Shown here: positions 53,470 to 63,317 of the stretch, piece by piece
How positions within the stretch are numbered: position 1 is the stretch's first letter
Layout of the letters: every line of letters starts with the position of its first letter
Origin: Huiozyma naganishii CBS 8797
Taxonomy: Eukaryota; Ascomycota; Saccharomycetes; Saccharomycetales; Saccharomycetaceae
Reading direction: 5' to 3'
Assembly (NCBI RefSeq): GCF_000348985.1
Contig: NC_035922.1
Coordinates: forward strand, 943,604-1,007,603
Length of the DNA: 64,000 nucleotides
Position numbers and translations under genes: made by a program
The notes under the pieces: generated by a model
The model's input: the letters and a program-made list of their open reading frames with translations, nothing else
What the model was told of the DNA's origin: nothing
The model's database searches: none

Positions 53470-53663
53470 GAGACGTGAATTGCCGTTTCCCACTTTATCC
53501 TCTCTCTCCCACTTTCCTTGTAAATCCTTTTCTTCGTGGCGGGCTTCGAAAAGAGAGTAACAACAGTTGCTAATATCTAAAACCTGAATTTTAAGCGCCG
53601 TCCAAAAAGTCTTTGCCTTCCCCTTCCCAGAGGCAGTCAAAGACACTTTGAAGTCGTGATTGA

Positions 53664-54149
53664 ATGAAACCGCCCAACAATATCAAAAACGGGGAATGCG
53701 ATTTTGATATTGCTGGGAAGGTGTTTGCTTGAAGGGACGGTTCAAAGTTTGATATTTTCGAAGCCATCGAAAAGTTAAACCGAACAACTACCAATTGGCT
53801 TACTGGGAACCCCACCGACGACAAAGACACTGCTCAGTTGCGTGCAAATATGGCTGTGGCAGCGTCGATATGGGGAGAAGTTCAAGAGGACTTTGAATCT
53901 TTCTCCCCCCTGAGAAAGGTAGCTGGAAAATATATCGCTCATCAATCAAGAAAGGTCGATGGGCTGAAAGTGGACTCGGAAAGCTACGGAGATGACCCAG
54001 TGGCCCTGACAAAACACGTTGGTAAGTCATTGAGGTCTTACCGTGTAACAAAAAGAGTTTTTAGATTACGGAGGCGTTCTGAGAACACCGGGGATGTTGA
54101 TAATGAACTTAGTGTCGAAACAAAGGACGCAGCCGATGGATCCGTTTGA
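53664..54149 (+). pseudogene. Broken ORF with one in-frame TGA (family unknown)
   Basis: From the ATG at 53664 a single frame runs to TGA at 54147-54149, interrupted only by TGA at 53730-53732 (codon 23). The 138 codons after that stop look coding: DIFEAIEKLNRTTTNWLTG, an acidic middle and a basic RVTKRVFRLRRR segment, ending ENTGDVDNELSVE. A TATA box sits at a proper distance upstream. I do not recognise the family. A diverged copy of the ENTGDVD segment occurs again at 54768, so this is part of a decayed repeated gene. Readthrough of the TGA is possible but not supported by context. Confidence 0.5.
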
Positions 54150-54480
54150 GCACAGCCTTTGCTATATATCTATCGTACTGGTTGCTGTCAATGTTCTCCG
54201 TGATTAAATCATCGTACCTAGCGGACCTTTGCAGGCCGTGCTTGTACTGGCGCCGTGTTTTTTCTTCACATTTGAAAATTGTAGAATATCTAGCCAAGAC
54301 AGATAAGAACTCTGACCGGCTGTCCTCTCTAAGATCATCAACACTATGCACAGTTGATTTGAATTGTGTTATAATTTGTTTGCGCCTAAAAGGCTTCCGG
54401 AACAAGGCATTTGTTGTTTTATTTGTGCTCGCGCACCAATTTGGGGTTGGTGGCAGGCTCTTTTCTCGCGGTTACTAGCT

Positions 54481-54790
54481 CATTGGGTATATGAGCGTTT
54501 GACCTTGGGTTAGACAGGGCTGTTGAGTCAAAGTTAATTGTAGGAACTATTGAGGCGGTTGGATTCACGATAAGTGGTTCATGGGTATTGACGGTAGGGT
54601 GGTCGGCAAATCGGACTGATCTCTTTGCGGCAGAGCGCTTCAATTTTTCTTTCATGAGCTCACGTTTGGATGAAACCTCTGGAATATTTGGGACAATGTA
54701 TAGTGGGTACATGAGCTTTCGCCTTTGGGGTTGACAAGACTATGGGGCTGAGGTCGATAATAGGGACGAAAACACTGGGGATGTTGACAC
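54481..54790. repeat. Degenerate direct repeat within the decayed region
   Basis: The stretch from about 54481 (attgggtatatgagcg) is recognisably similar, by eye about 70%, to the stretch from about 54704 (agtgggtacatgagct), over some 80 bp. This points to tandem duplication followed by decay. Confidence 0.45.
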
Positions 54791-54996
54791 TGAACCCACC
54801 GTTGAGACAACGGAAGCGGCACAAGAGCTGAAATATCTGGCTGATAACAGTTCCTGGGATAATCACTGGTCTCGCCTTTGCCACTGTTGGTTGGTATCCG
54901 ACCTTCCATGTATGTGTTGCTGTGTTGGGAACCTTGGTTACCATCGAAGTAATAATGTGGATTCTAGTACTCGTCAAATACCTCAACGAGCGTTAA
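54705..54996 (+). pseudogene. C-terminal relic of a related membrane protein gene
   Basis: The plus strand reads DENTGDVDTEPTVETTEAAQE in one frame. After a frame change it reads a hydrophobic stretch (ITGLAFATVGWYPTF, then VAVLGTLVTIEVIMWILVLV) ending KYLNER and a stop at 54994-54996. This looks like the two-helix end of a membrane protein. The ENTGDVD module is shared with the broken ORF at 53664-54149. No intact copy lies in the window. Confidence 0.4.
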
Positions 54997-55107
54997 GCAT
55001 TGTATTTGTACTGAATTTATATATAAAAAGGTCGTGTTCATAGCTTATACCATTCTCTTCTCTTCTCTCTTTTCTAGCCGGGTTTGCTGAAAATTCCCAC
55101 TTGAAAT

Positions 55108-55221
55108 ATGCACAGAGCTAACTTTATCACAGATAAAGCTTCAGAACGAACAAGCTGTGCACCAAAGCCTGGTTTCTCAAAAGTTACCAAGTATAATACA
55201 ATTTGCTGTTACAGCAACTAG
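55108..55221 (+). CDS. Possible 37-codon small ORF
   Basis: ATG at 55108 in a good context (TTGAAATATG), after a TATATATAAAAAG element (55018-55030) and a CT-rich leader. The peptide starts MHRANFITDKASERTS. No homologue is known to me. It may be chance. Confidence 0.2.
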   Translation: MHRANFITDKASERTSCAPKPGFSKVTKYNTICCYSN

Positions 55222-55879
55222 AGCAGACCATTGTGATTGAGCATGGCTAGCAGAGTTATGGAAGTTTTGGTTCTCTTCCAGCTGTAAGATTCTGATCTTC
55301 TAAAAAAGGATGAAAATAAATACTTTTAACACGCGAAGATAACATGTTACTCTCGCTGTGGACATTGTGAAGGGCATCAAGTAGCGAAGCTTGGCGTTTA
55401 TTTATTTGCTGTTTCTTCACCCTCTATATCAACGCCACTATAGCTGCTTACTCTACCTTTCTTTGGATTACAAATATGTAAGTTCGGCGGGTTTATTCCT
55501 CGTTAGGCACCTTGGTGCCATTTGCAGGGTGAACCCGGATCATCAAGACCAAGAAAAAACTACAAACGGTAATCAGAATATTATCTTTTTGCTAGCTAAT
55601 AGCAATTATTTATGAAGGTACTCGGAAGATACCAGGATCACTTCAATCCATTGACCAACTGCTCCTGTTTTTTCATAGCAGGTTTGCACTGCAAGGATAA
55701 ATTTCGTCAACTCGCCACAGCTCCCATGTACCAAATACCATATCTGTTTTTGTTTTGTAGAGTATCCAGGCAATGTGGCTGTTTGTAACGGGTCCACTTA
55801 CTATCTCTATCGAACCAGATACCGGCAGTGTTTTGAGTGCGGCGGTGGTGAACTCACGGGACTCAGATAAACCACACCT
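55222..55879. other. Interval without recognised features
   Basis: 658 bp between the small ORF and the frameshifted gene. ORFs up to 74 codons lack support. Confidence 0.45.
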
Positions 55880-56938
55880 TTAAGCGGGGGAAGCGTCGCC
55901 AAATTTAGCTTTTCGTTTGAACAATTTACTGAATACCTTCTTCGTCCTGTTCTCAACTTTGCTATCAAAATTGTTGGCCTTTTGCTTCTTGCCTTCCCAA
56001 GAGCCGATCTTTATATGTTTCGCCAGGCTCTTGAATTTGCGTTTCTCCCTTTGTACCGCCTCCTTGACCTTCTTCCAGCGACGTGCACCAGCGGCTTTCC
56101 ATCGGAAACGCTCTTCATCAACAGTCTCGGCCCCATCTCCACCCGTCTCCGCACTGCACACGGATACTCCAGTCGCCGCCGACCATTTGGGGGAAGGTGG
56201 CGGTTCTGTTTCTCAATGCTACTGACTCAATTGGGGGTTGAGCAGTCGCAGCGTGAATGCAGGAGCTGTGGGTGGTGTAAACAGGGTCCGAGGCAGGACT
56301 TCGAACGGTGACAGATGCTGGTTTGCGAGTGGTGTAAACTGGGTCTGAAACAGGAGTTGGAACGGTGGAGGAGGCTGGGTGGGTGGTACAGGTAGAGCCC
56401 GAGACAGAACTTGGAGCCGTGACGGTTGGCGGTTCCTTTGCGGTTGAAGTGTCTTTCACAGTTGTTTTGGATGGTGACGCCGGAGTTGGTTCTTGTGGGC
56501 CCAAATTGAGACCAGAAGGACTGAGACGGTTTGGAGGGTTCTGAGGGCCGGGTGACAGTACTGTTTGTTCTCATGCGGCGCTCATCCCACTTCCTCATTA
56601 CACCGCCAGAGGCAAGTATAAAGGGTGCCCCTTTGGTAATGTACAGCTTCAATTTCTGGCCGTTCCTGCGTCTTATATATCTGACCATTTCCATCTCTTT
56701 CTAGATATCCCATCACTGCGTCGTCGGCCTCAACCTCATTGTTATTGATTTTCATCAGCAGGTCGCAGGAGCACCAGGAGATTTCTCCGTTGCAAATAGT
56801 GCAGTTGTCGGGCGGAACGTACTGGTCAATGTCAAACTTGGCCGCAGCAGATTTGTTCTGTTGGAAAACTGTTCCGAATGTCGCTGTGACAAAGTTCGTT
56901 GCTCTAGTTAAATTCTTGAAGAAGTAGGTGGAAGTCAT
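55880..56938 (-). pseudogene. Frameshifted gene, about 350 codons, family unknown
   Basis: Four overlapping minus-strand ORFs (56938-56582, 56694-56227, 56504-56118, 56161-55880) chain together through three successive shifts in the same direction. The start has a good context (TTAAAATGACT). Part 1 begins MTSTYFFKNLTRATNF and has a CTIC...WCSC cysteine cluster, possibly zinc-binding. Part 2 continues with KLKLYITKGAPF. Part 3 is Pro/Thr/Ser-rich with a repeated SDPVYTT. Part 4 is Lys-rich (REKRKFKSLAKHIKIGS). The domain order looks like one protein of about 350 residues that has decayed. Only part 1 (118 residues) might still be a short intact ORF. I do not recognise the family. Confidence 0.5.
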
Positions 56939-57361
56939 TTTAAGTAGTTTGCTTGGTTGTCGTACGATGTGAATTTATTGCACGGCGGGTGATGTTATGT
57001 AATGAAGAAAGAAGGAGAGGACAGAGAAGATCGTGAGAGTTCAATAGTTTTATTGTACTTCAAAAATCTTCTATACGTCAAAAAAAATGGTTTTTGTGAA
57101 CACAAAAAACAAAGAACGACTTAACCGAACATGAATAATAGAAAGAGAGATTCCCGCAAAAAGTCAAGTGGTAAATTGGGAAATTTTATCTTATAAGTTG
57201 ATTGAAATGGATATTTGTGGCATATATCTATTTACAGCTTTTAAGACAAAAATTGGAAACCAAATCTAGTTATTTGTCATATATCTAACTAACAACAATA
57301 CAAGATGACAGACAGATAGTTGGTCAGACAATACGTACGAGGTAGTAATAGACACATGCAG

Positions 57362-57364
<3 letters not shown>

Positions 57365-57398
<34 letters not shown>
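57365..57398. repeat. (AT)n microsatellite
   Basis: About 34 bp of uninterrupted AT dinucleotides. Confidence 0.95.
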
Positions 57399-57401
<3 letters not shown>

Positions 57402-58349
57402 ATAAAAAATGCCCAAGTTAGTAGGGCCATAAATCATAACTTTATATCCCACCAAAGGTACTGTATAACGTAGAGCTTGAACTTTGTGAAGACAGATCAC
57501 AGATTTTCAAAACTACTCTTTAGAAGGCAAAATAATGTACCAACATTCAAGAAAGCTGGTATTTTTTTTCCCATGATGTATGTAACCTTTATATGATCTT
57601 CAAGAACTCACTCACAATAAATATGACAAGAATTTGTTTATTGAACCTAAAGAGGGCACCCTAGGTAGAAGAACACTGGATACAGCAAATGTCGAGGTTT
57701 AGACTCCGAAAATAAAACCTTCGTCGTTAAGAATATTTCCAACATTATATCTGAAGCCCCTTCTATGATTTTGCGCCAATTTTGCAAGATCTTACACTTG
57801 TCATAGAGCAGCCTGTAAAGGTGGAATAATTTCAGAGTTAAGAGGCTAACCAACAACCCAGTAAAATATGAAAAATAGACCTATTAGAGACTCAGTTTCA
57901 AAATCTATATCATTCGTCGTTTTTTGTTCGACACAATCAGGTTGATGCTACTTTTTCCTGAAATGAAAAAGGTCTCGATCCGATTCTCTGTACCGCCACC
58001 TCCACAAACCAGCAAATATTGGCACCTTTTCGGGTATATTACCGAAACGCTCGCTATCACTGCACCAAGCTTGATCTAACTACTTGAAAAGGCTTTGCTG
58101 CATTACATATTGGTTAATAGAGATAGCCGGATTGTTTCGACCTGTTCGACGCAATCAAGCCCCCGCAGTTTTTAAAACCTCATCCCCGGACTCTGCGAAA
58201 CCAAGACAAGCTTATATACTACTCAACGCGCCCGCCACTGCAAGAAACCGAGCTCTGCCGTAGCTAACGCATCGCACTCAAGATTTTCCGCCTCAACTTC
58301 CCGTTGTCGACGCCTTAAGATCTGTCGCCAGAACAGGTATTTTCCGATT

Positions 58350-58385
58350 TTTCGCGTTTTTTTCTTTCTTTTCCTTTACGCGAAA
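58350..58385. promoter_or_regulatory. Inverted pair of SCB-type (SBF) sites
   Basis: TTTCGCG (58350-58356) and CGCGAAA (58379-58385), each a perfect CRCGAAA match, facing each other with 22 nt between, about 450 bp before HSL1. HSL1 is a G1/S-expressed gene in S. cerevisiae. Confidence 0.6.
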
Positions 58386-58511
58386 TGCAAAACTTCTGAA
58401 AAATTCCCCTTTTAAAACGAAAGTCTACCGCGAACTGGAGGAACCGTCTCGAGAACAATGGTCGCCAGAAGGAGCCGTTGCCCGTTTCACAGTCCATCAT
58501 CGGATTGGGAC

Positions 58512-58531
58512 NNNNNNNNNNNNNNNNNNNN
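58512..58531. other. Assembly gap (20 N)
   Basis: Exactly 20 N in the HSL1 promoter region. The true length is unknown. Confidence 0.99.
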
Positions 58532-58831
58532 CCCGCTTTCCTCGCGTGAGAGATTTTCGGTAGTATATATTACCCATTAGTTCATTTAGCACGTAAAAAC
58601 AAGTAACGACTTCGAATTTGTGCTTCGAGGGTAAGGAAGCTCCGCACTCGTACTCGTAACCCCCCCCCCCACTATAACACGGTAATTCAATTGCATTAAT
58701 TAGGGCAAACCAAAATATACTGCATTCTTTTGGACCAACTATTATTCATTCATTTATACCATTCCATACCAGCTACCACAACAACAAGTTAGGTAATACA
58801 AGAAAGTTTAGGAGTCGCATCAATCTGAATT

Positions 58832-61800
58832 ATGAACGAGTACAAGCCAACGGTACTCAATACAGCCGCTGCAAGTGCGGCCAGGAATGCAATGGCACGG
58901 ACTAATGAGCGGGTTGCTCCCGGGATGAGTGGCCCTACAAAGGCCGTAAATAAAAACGACAGACATCTGGAGCGTGTTATAGAGTCTGTGCATGATGCAA
59001 CGAAAAGGCTGTCTCAACCAAATTCCTTTTTCAACAGTGCGAGCATCAACACGAAATCGTCAAAGAGAAGATCTAGAGATACTGTCGGTCCTTGGAAATT
59101 GGGCAAGACACTGGGCAAGGGATCTTCAGGTAGAGTACGTCTCGCTAAAAACATGGAGAATGGACAACTTGCTGCCATAAAGATCGTGCCTAAAAACAAG
59201 TGCTTGAAGGGCGGCACTGACAACTGTTCCTCTAACGACAACTCAACCACGCTGACCACCAACTATAGTATGGAAAACACATCAGATAAAGACATCCCAC
59301 TGAATCCATATGGTATTGAACGTGAAATTGTTATCATGAAATTGATATCACACAGGAACGTCATGGGCTTGTTTGAAGTCTGGGAGAATAAAAATGACCT
59401 GTTCTTGGTGTTGGAATACGTCGATGGCGGGGAACTGTTCGACTATCTGGTATCCAAAGGGAAGCTCCCCGAGTGGGAAGCAGTGCATTACTTCAAACAG
59501 ATTATAGAGGGTGTTGCATTCTGTCACTCATACAATATATGTCACCGTGACTTGAAACCGGAGAACCTGCTCTTGGATAAAAAGAATAAGATAATAAAAA
59601 TAGCAGATTTTGGTATGGCTGCATTGGAGCTGCCCAACAAATTGCTCGAAACTTCTTGTGGGTCCCCTCATTATGCATCTCCGGAGATTGTCATGGGAAA
59701 ACCATACCACGGTGGACCAAGTGACGTCTGGTCTTGCGGGATCATTCTGTTTGCCCTGCTAACGGGCCACCTTCCATTCAACGACGATAACATCAGAAAA
59801 CTGTTACTAAAAGTTCAGTCAGGCAGGTTTAGACTGCCCAGAAATATATCATTGGAGGCACAAGATTTGATAGCTAAGATTTTAGTTGTTAACCCAAGAC
59901 AAAGAATCAAAATAAGTGACATTCTAAAGCATCCTTTGATTACTAAGTACAGACAGTTTTTCAAGGTCAAGTTCAATCAAGTGCCGAACCCTTCGGCCAC
60001 AAACTTGAACAGTGAACATATGCTCACTCCGAATAATCTCAAGCTGGCCTCAAGGGCGGATATTGATGAATCTATACTAAGGAACCTCCAGATCTTGTGG
60101 CATGGCACCTCTCGCGAAATCATAATTGCAAAATTACTGCAATATCCTATGTCCGCAGAAAAGATATTTTATTCTCTGTTGTGGCAGTACAAACAGAAAC
60201 ACTCTAGCAGTATAGCCAGAAATAATAACAGTGAAACTTCTGTGACGGAAGAGGCCGCTAAGGGTTCCATACCGACACCCCCTTCATCACCAAAGCGCGA
60301 AACTGATCAAACGTCCAATACGCCATCAACTTCAGCAGGTCCTGATTTGGCAGAAAACGAAAGTGCCAGGAATGGAATACCACCAGACTCTGAGATAATA
60401 ATAGCACCGAGAGTCAAACAAAAATCACAGTTTAGCTTGTCCGCATTTGCGGATAGCATTCTGGACAATTCGGTGAAGGTTGATATTCCAACGGTGCAAC
60501 CGGCTGCAATTTTCCCAGCTTCCTCATCCAAGGTTTTCAGCAGAAGTGGCTCAAGACTGCAAATGAAGAATTCGGCTTCGAGAAAATCTTTAGACAAATC
60601 AGCATCGAGCAAAAGCATTACGAAACAACCTCGCAGAACACTGCAAAACTCTGAATCCAAAAGATCCCTATACTCTTTGACATCCATCTCAAAGCGCTCC
60701 GTCAATTTGAGTGAATTTCTAACGGGGGACGAGGGGAGAAATGAAGGTATGGGCCGTCCACCACCTTTGCCACAACTGGACTCCACAGCAGAGTTTACGA
60801 TGCTCTGTGAGCAAATTGTGTTTGGAGACGCACTTGACAGGATATTGGAGGAGGAAGATGAGGGTGGCGACAAGAATCTGCCCAACAGGCCAAAGTCTCA
60901 TGTCTCCGACGGTAGGAACATATCTGTTGAGGATGAGTCTTCAGTAATACTGCCTCGATCGGACAAGCGCCACTCTTCGAAAAGTGCAGTGATGGGTGTG
61001 CAACGACCTGCCTTCGATTTTTTCACGGAGCCTATTGCTGAATTAGAGGAAACAGCTGCCGAAAGCAATCATAGCAACCTGCCTTTGAACGACATCACGA
61101 ACTCTCTCGCTGAATCTCGAGCTCCCCGCAGCAACTTGAGTCTGAAACAAAAACCAAAGTTAAGAGGGATGTTTGTTGCTTCCAGCGAGGGGATCCATGA
61201 CACCAAAAAGAATCCAACCAATTCTAGACCAAGTCGGAAATCATCGCTAAAGTTAAGTTCGGCTCCAAGCGGTAATGTTGCTTTAACCAAGTTTTCTTTG
61301 GATCCTAAACGTAATTTTTCACAACCTACAGCACCCTCGGTTGTTACAAAGTTGTTGTCTACGAAGCAGCGAAACTTTACAGCGTCAAATGCCATTCAAA
61401 ACCGCATTTCGGAGGAAACAACCAAGGAACCGAGATCTTTGATCCCACTTAATTCCACAAATGACGGTGCCATGTTACATCGACTGCTTGCCACCGCAGA
61501 CCTCCATCGTCAGACTACAAGATCTACCACAGAATCAGGAGCTGGTGATCCTAGTGTATTGGCCCAGTCGAGCGAGATTCATGAACCTCTCTTGGATATG
61601 CCCTCAACTTTGGCACATGACTCTATGACTTTTTCGGACCTTTCTCACTTCTTTGTTGATGGGGGTGAAAATGCAAATACATCGAACGTTAATCCTCCTT
61701 TGGAGCAGTTAAGTGAGTCAACACCACAACGAAAAGGCTTGACAAAGCGAACCAACACTTGTGACAGATCAATTAATACGGATGGTTATTACTCGGATAT

Positions 61801-63130
61801 GTCCTTAACCACCGAAATCCCAACAAAAACATTTACTGCCGAAGCTGTCCGTATTTCCTTTGCATCTCCTAATCAACGTCCGGAAATAGAACATCAGACT
61901 GATGAAGGTCCTGACAACGAGATGACACAACTTTCGGGAAAAGATGCGCTACCACAGAACGCAAACTTGCATGTCAACATTTTCGAGGACGCGGCATCCG
62001 ATTCTACCTCATGTTTAACCACATCATCTGGCAGTGACTCTAATACACACAAAAAGGCTGTCTCCATTGACACTTTGAATAGTACAAATGTCTTAACACC
62101 CACAACTAATGTAAGAGTGAGTCTTTACAACAAGTACAACTCTCCTAAAAAGAAACTGCACCGTGAAACCACTGAGGAGTTGATTTCTAAGTTCCAGTTA
62201 CCGGACTCTACTTCCAAGCAACGTACTGTGCAGAAGAGATTTTCGAATGTGTCAAATAAACGTATCTCTGATGCTATGAATCTATCGCAGAGCATGGTAT
62301 CCATGTTCCGCGATTTAGATGAAGATGTTTCCTCCAACGACGTATCTCAAGCAGAGATGTTAATAGGTGGATTAGGCAAGGGTGAACTAAACGATTTGCC
62401 CCAACTTGCAGTAACTGAAGAGGCAGTTGTTCCACAGGTGCCCGAAGAAAAGAAGAGGGTGACAATGCTTTTTGACGATTACGAGGAGAAGATTGCTTCT
62501 GAAATCAGTAGAGTGGCCACTATCCAGGAACACAGCGGTGAGCACGAAGTTGAACCAAAGGTGTCAGCTGAACCCGTTCCCTTAGTGACGAAGGAGGTAC
62601 AACAGAAACCACCACAAAGGGTGAAACCTGTTAAACCTACTCAACCCTTTCTCACAGAGCAGAAGCAGTTTACACAGCCCGCCGAAACGACTAAACCCAA
62701 AATTGTCAATATCAAAAAGATAAAGTCCGCCAAGAGGAACTGGTTTACCAAGCTATTTAGTGGTTTGAAATCGCACTCTCTCCCCGTTAATCTCTCCCAG
62801 GAGCACGTCACAACATTACCCTTCGATGATGTTCATACTATAACTTTGAGTGAATTCAGCAAGACTAATATTTCATTCAAATTGCGGACACTTGACAGGA
62901 AGAGCACGAAATCAAAAGTAGAGTACGACTGTAAATTCGATAAAGGCAACTTTAAATTCGGGATCAAGATTGTTGGAGAACACACTTGCGCAGGACGCAT
63001 ATGGACTTCCGTTACCATAAGGAAAACTGGAAGAAGTACTGATCAGATGTCCGAGGACGCCTTTTTGACTTTTAACAGGAAGGTTGCCGATGTTTTGAGA
63101 GATCATGAGGCTACCAGTAAATATCCGTAA
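58832..63130 (+). CDS. HSL1: Nim1-family septin-checkpoint kinase Hsl1
   Basis: 1432 residues; S. cerevisiae Hsl1 has 1518. The kinase domain runs from about 88 to 375: GKGSSGRVRLAKN, HRD at 238-240 in CHRDLKPENLLLD, DFG at 259-261, then SCGSPHYASPEIVMG. A long disordered Ser/Thr-rich middle follows, including basic Lys/Ser-rich stretches. The last 110 residues resemble the KA1 membrane-binding fold (ISFKLRTLDRKSTKSKVEYD, CAGRIWTSVTIRKTG). Hsl1 sits at the bud-neck septin ring and with Hsl7 promotes Swe1 destruction, allowing mitosis. The start ATG at 58832 is the first in frame. An SCB pair lies upstream. Confidence 0.97.
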   Translation: MNEYKPTVLNTAAASAARNAMARTNERVAPGMSGPTKAVNKNDRHLERVIESVHDATKRLSQPNSFFNSASINTKSSKRRSRDTVGPWKLGKTLGKGSSGRVRLAKNMENGQLAAIKIVPKNKCLKGGTDNCSSNDNSTTLTTNYSMENTSDKDIPLNPYGIEREIVIMKLISHRNVMGLFEVWENKNDLFLVLEYVDGGELFDYLVSKGKLPEWEAVHYFKQIIEGVAFCHSYNICHRDLKPENLLLDKKNKIIKIADFGMAALELPNKLLETSCGSPHYASPEIVMGKPYHGGPSDVWSCGIILFALLTGHLPFNDDNIRKLLLKVQSGRFRLPRNISLEAQDLIAKILVVNPRQRIKISDILKHPLITKYRQFFKVKFNQVPNPSATNLNSEHMLTPNNLKLASRADIDESILRNLQILWHGTSREIIIAKLLQYPMSAEKIFYSLLWQYKQKHSSSIARNNNSETSVTEEAAKGSIPTPPSSPKRETDQTSNTPSTSAGPDLAENESARNGIPPDSEIIIAPRVKQKSQFSLSAFADSILDNSVKVDIPTVQPAAIFPASSSKVFSRSGSRLQMKNSASRKSLDKSASSKSITKQPRRTLQNSESKRSLYSLTSISKRSVNLSEFLTGDEGRNEGMGRPPPLPQLDSTAEFTMLCEQIVFGDALDRILEEEDEGGDKNLPNRPKSHVSDGRNISVEDESSVILPRSDKRHSSKSAVMGVQRPAFDFFTEPIAELEETAAESNHSNLPLNDITNSLAESRAPRSNLSLKQKPKLRGMFVASSEGIHDTKKNPTNSRPSRKSSLKLSSAPSGNVALTKFSLDPKRNFSQPTAPSVVTKLLSTKQRNFTASNAIQNRISEETTKEPRSLIPLNSTNDGAMLHRLLATADLHRQTTRSTTESGAGDPSVLAQSSEIHEPLLDMPSTLAHDSMTFSDLSHFFVDGGENANTSNVNPPLEQLSESTPQRKGLTKRTNTCDRSINTDGYYSDMSLTTEIPTKTFTAEAVRISFASPNQRPEIEHQTDEGPDNEMTQLSGKDALPQNANLHVNIFEDAASDSTSCLTTSSGSDSNTHKKAVSIDTLNSTNVLTPTTNVRVSLYNKYNSPKKKLHRETTEELISKFQLPDSTSKQRTVQKRFSNVSNKRISDAMNLSQSMVSMFRDLDEDVSSNDVSQAEMLIGGLGKGELNDLPQLAVTEEAVVPQVPEEKKRVTMLFDDYEEKIASEISRVATIQEHSGEHEVEPKVSAEPVPLVTKEVQQKPPQRVKPVKPTQPFLTEQKQFTQPAETTKPKIVNIKKIKSAKRNWFTKLFSGLKSHSLPVNLSQEHVTTLPFDDVHTITLSEFSKTNISFKLRTLDRKSTKSKVEYDCKFDKGNFKFGIKIVGEHTCAGRIWTSVTIRKTGRSTDQMSEDAFLTFNRKVADVLRDHEATSKYP

Positions 63131-63317
63131 TTAATTAAAAGAATACGTAATAAATAATGATAAACAACACCTACAACAACAATAGAGTTAAAAACTTTTT
63201 TCTTATTGAGATACGTTGTTTAATATACAGGGAGATATTTGAATGTGATGCAAGAATTTTCTATAAAAAGGGTGCTCGATAAGAGTTGCGCAAGTGTACC
63301 ATCTCTATGTAACCTGA

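Larger units (their letters stand above)
56939..58831. other. HSL1 promoter region with microsatellite and gap
   Basis: 1.9 kb. (AT)n at about 57365-57398, inverted SCB pair (58350-58385), 20-N gap (58512-58531), C11 tract (58660-58670). No gene seen. Confidence 0.55.

Noticed and set aside
53203..53646. 147-codon minus-strand ORF
   Set aside because: Low-complexity, Phe/Ser-rich translation that overlaps the TATA and leader of the plus-strand broken ORF; no domain.
54019..54030. GGTAAGTCATTG as a 5' splice site that might rescue the broken ORF
   Set aside because: Not the preferred GTATGT, no TACTAAC branch point downstream at a fitting distance, and it would not remove the TGA at 53730.
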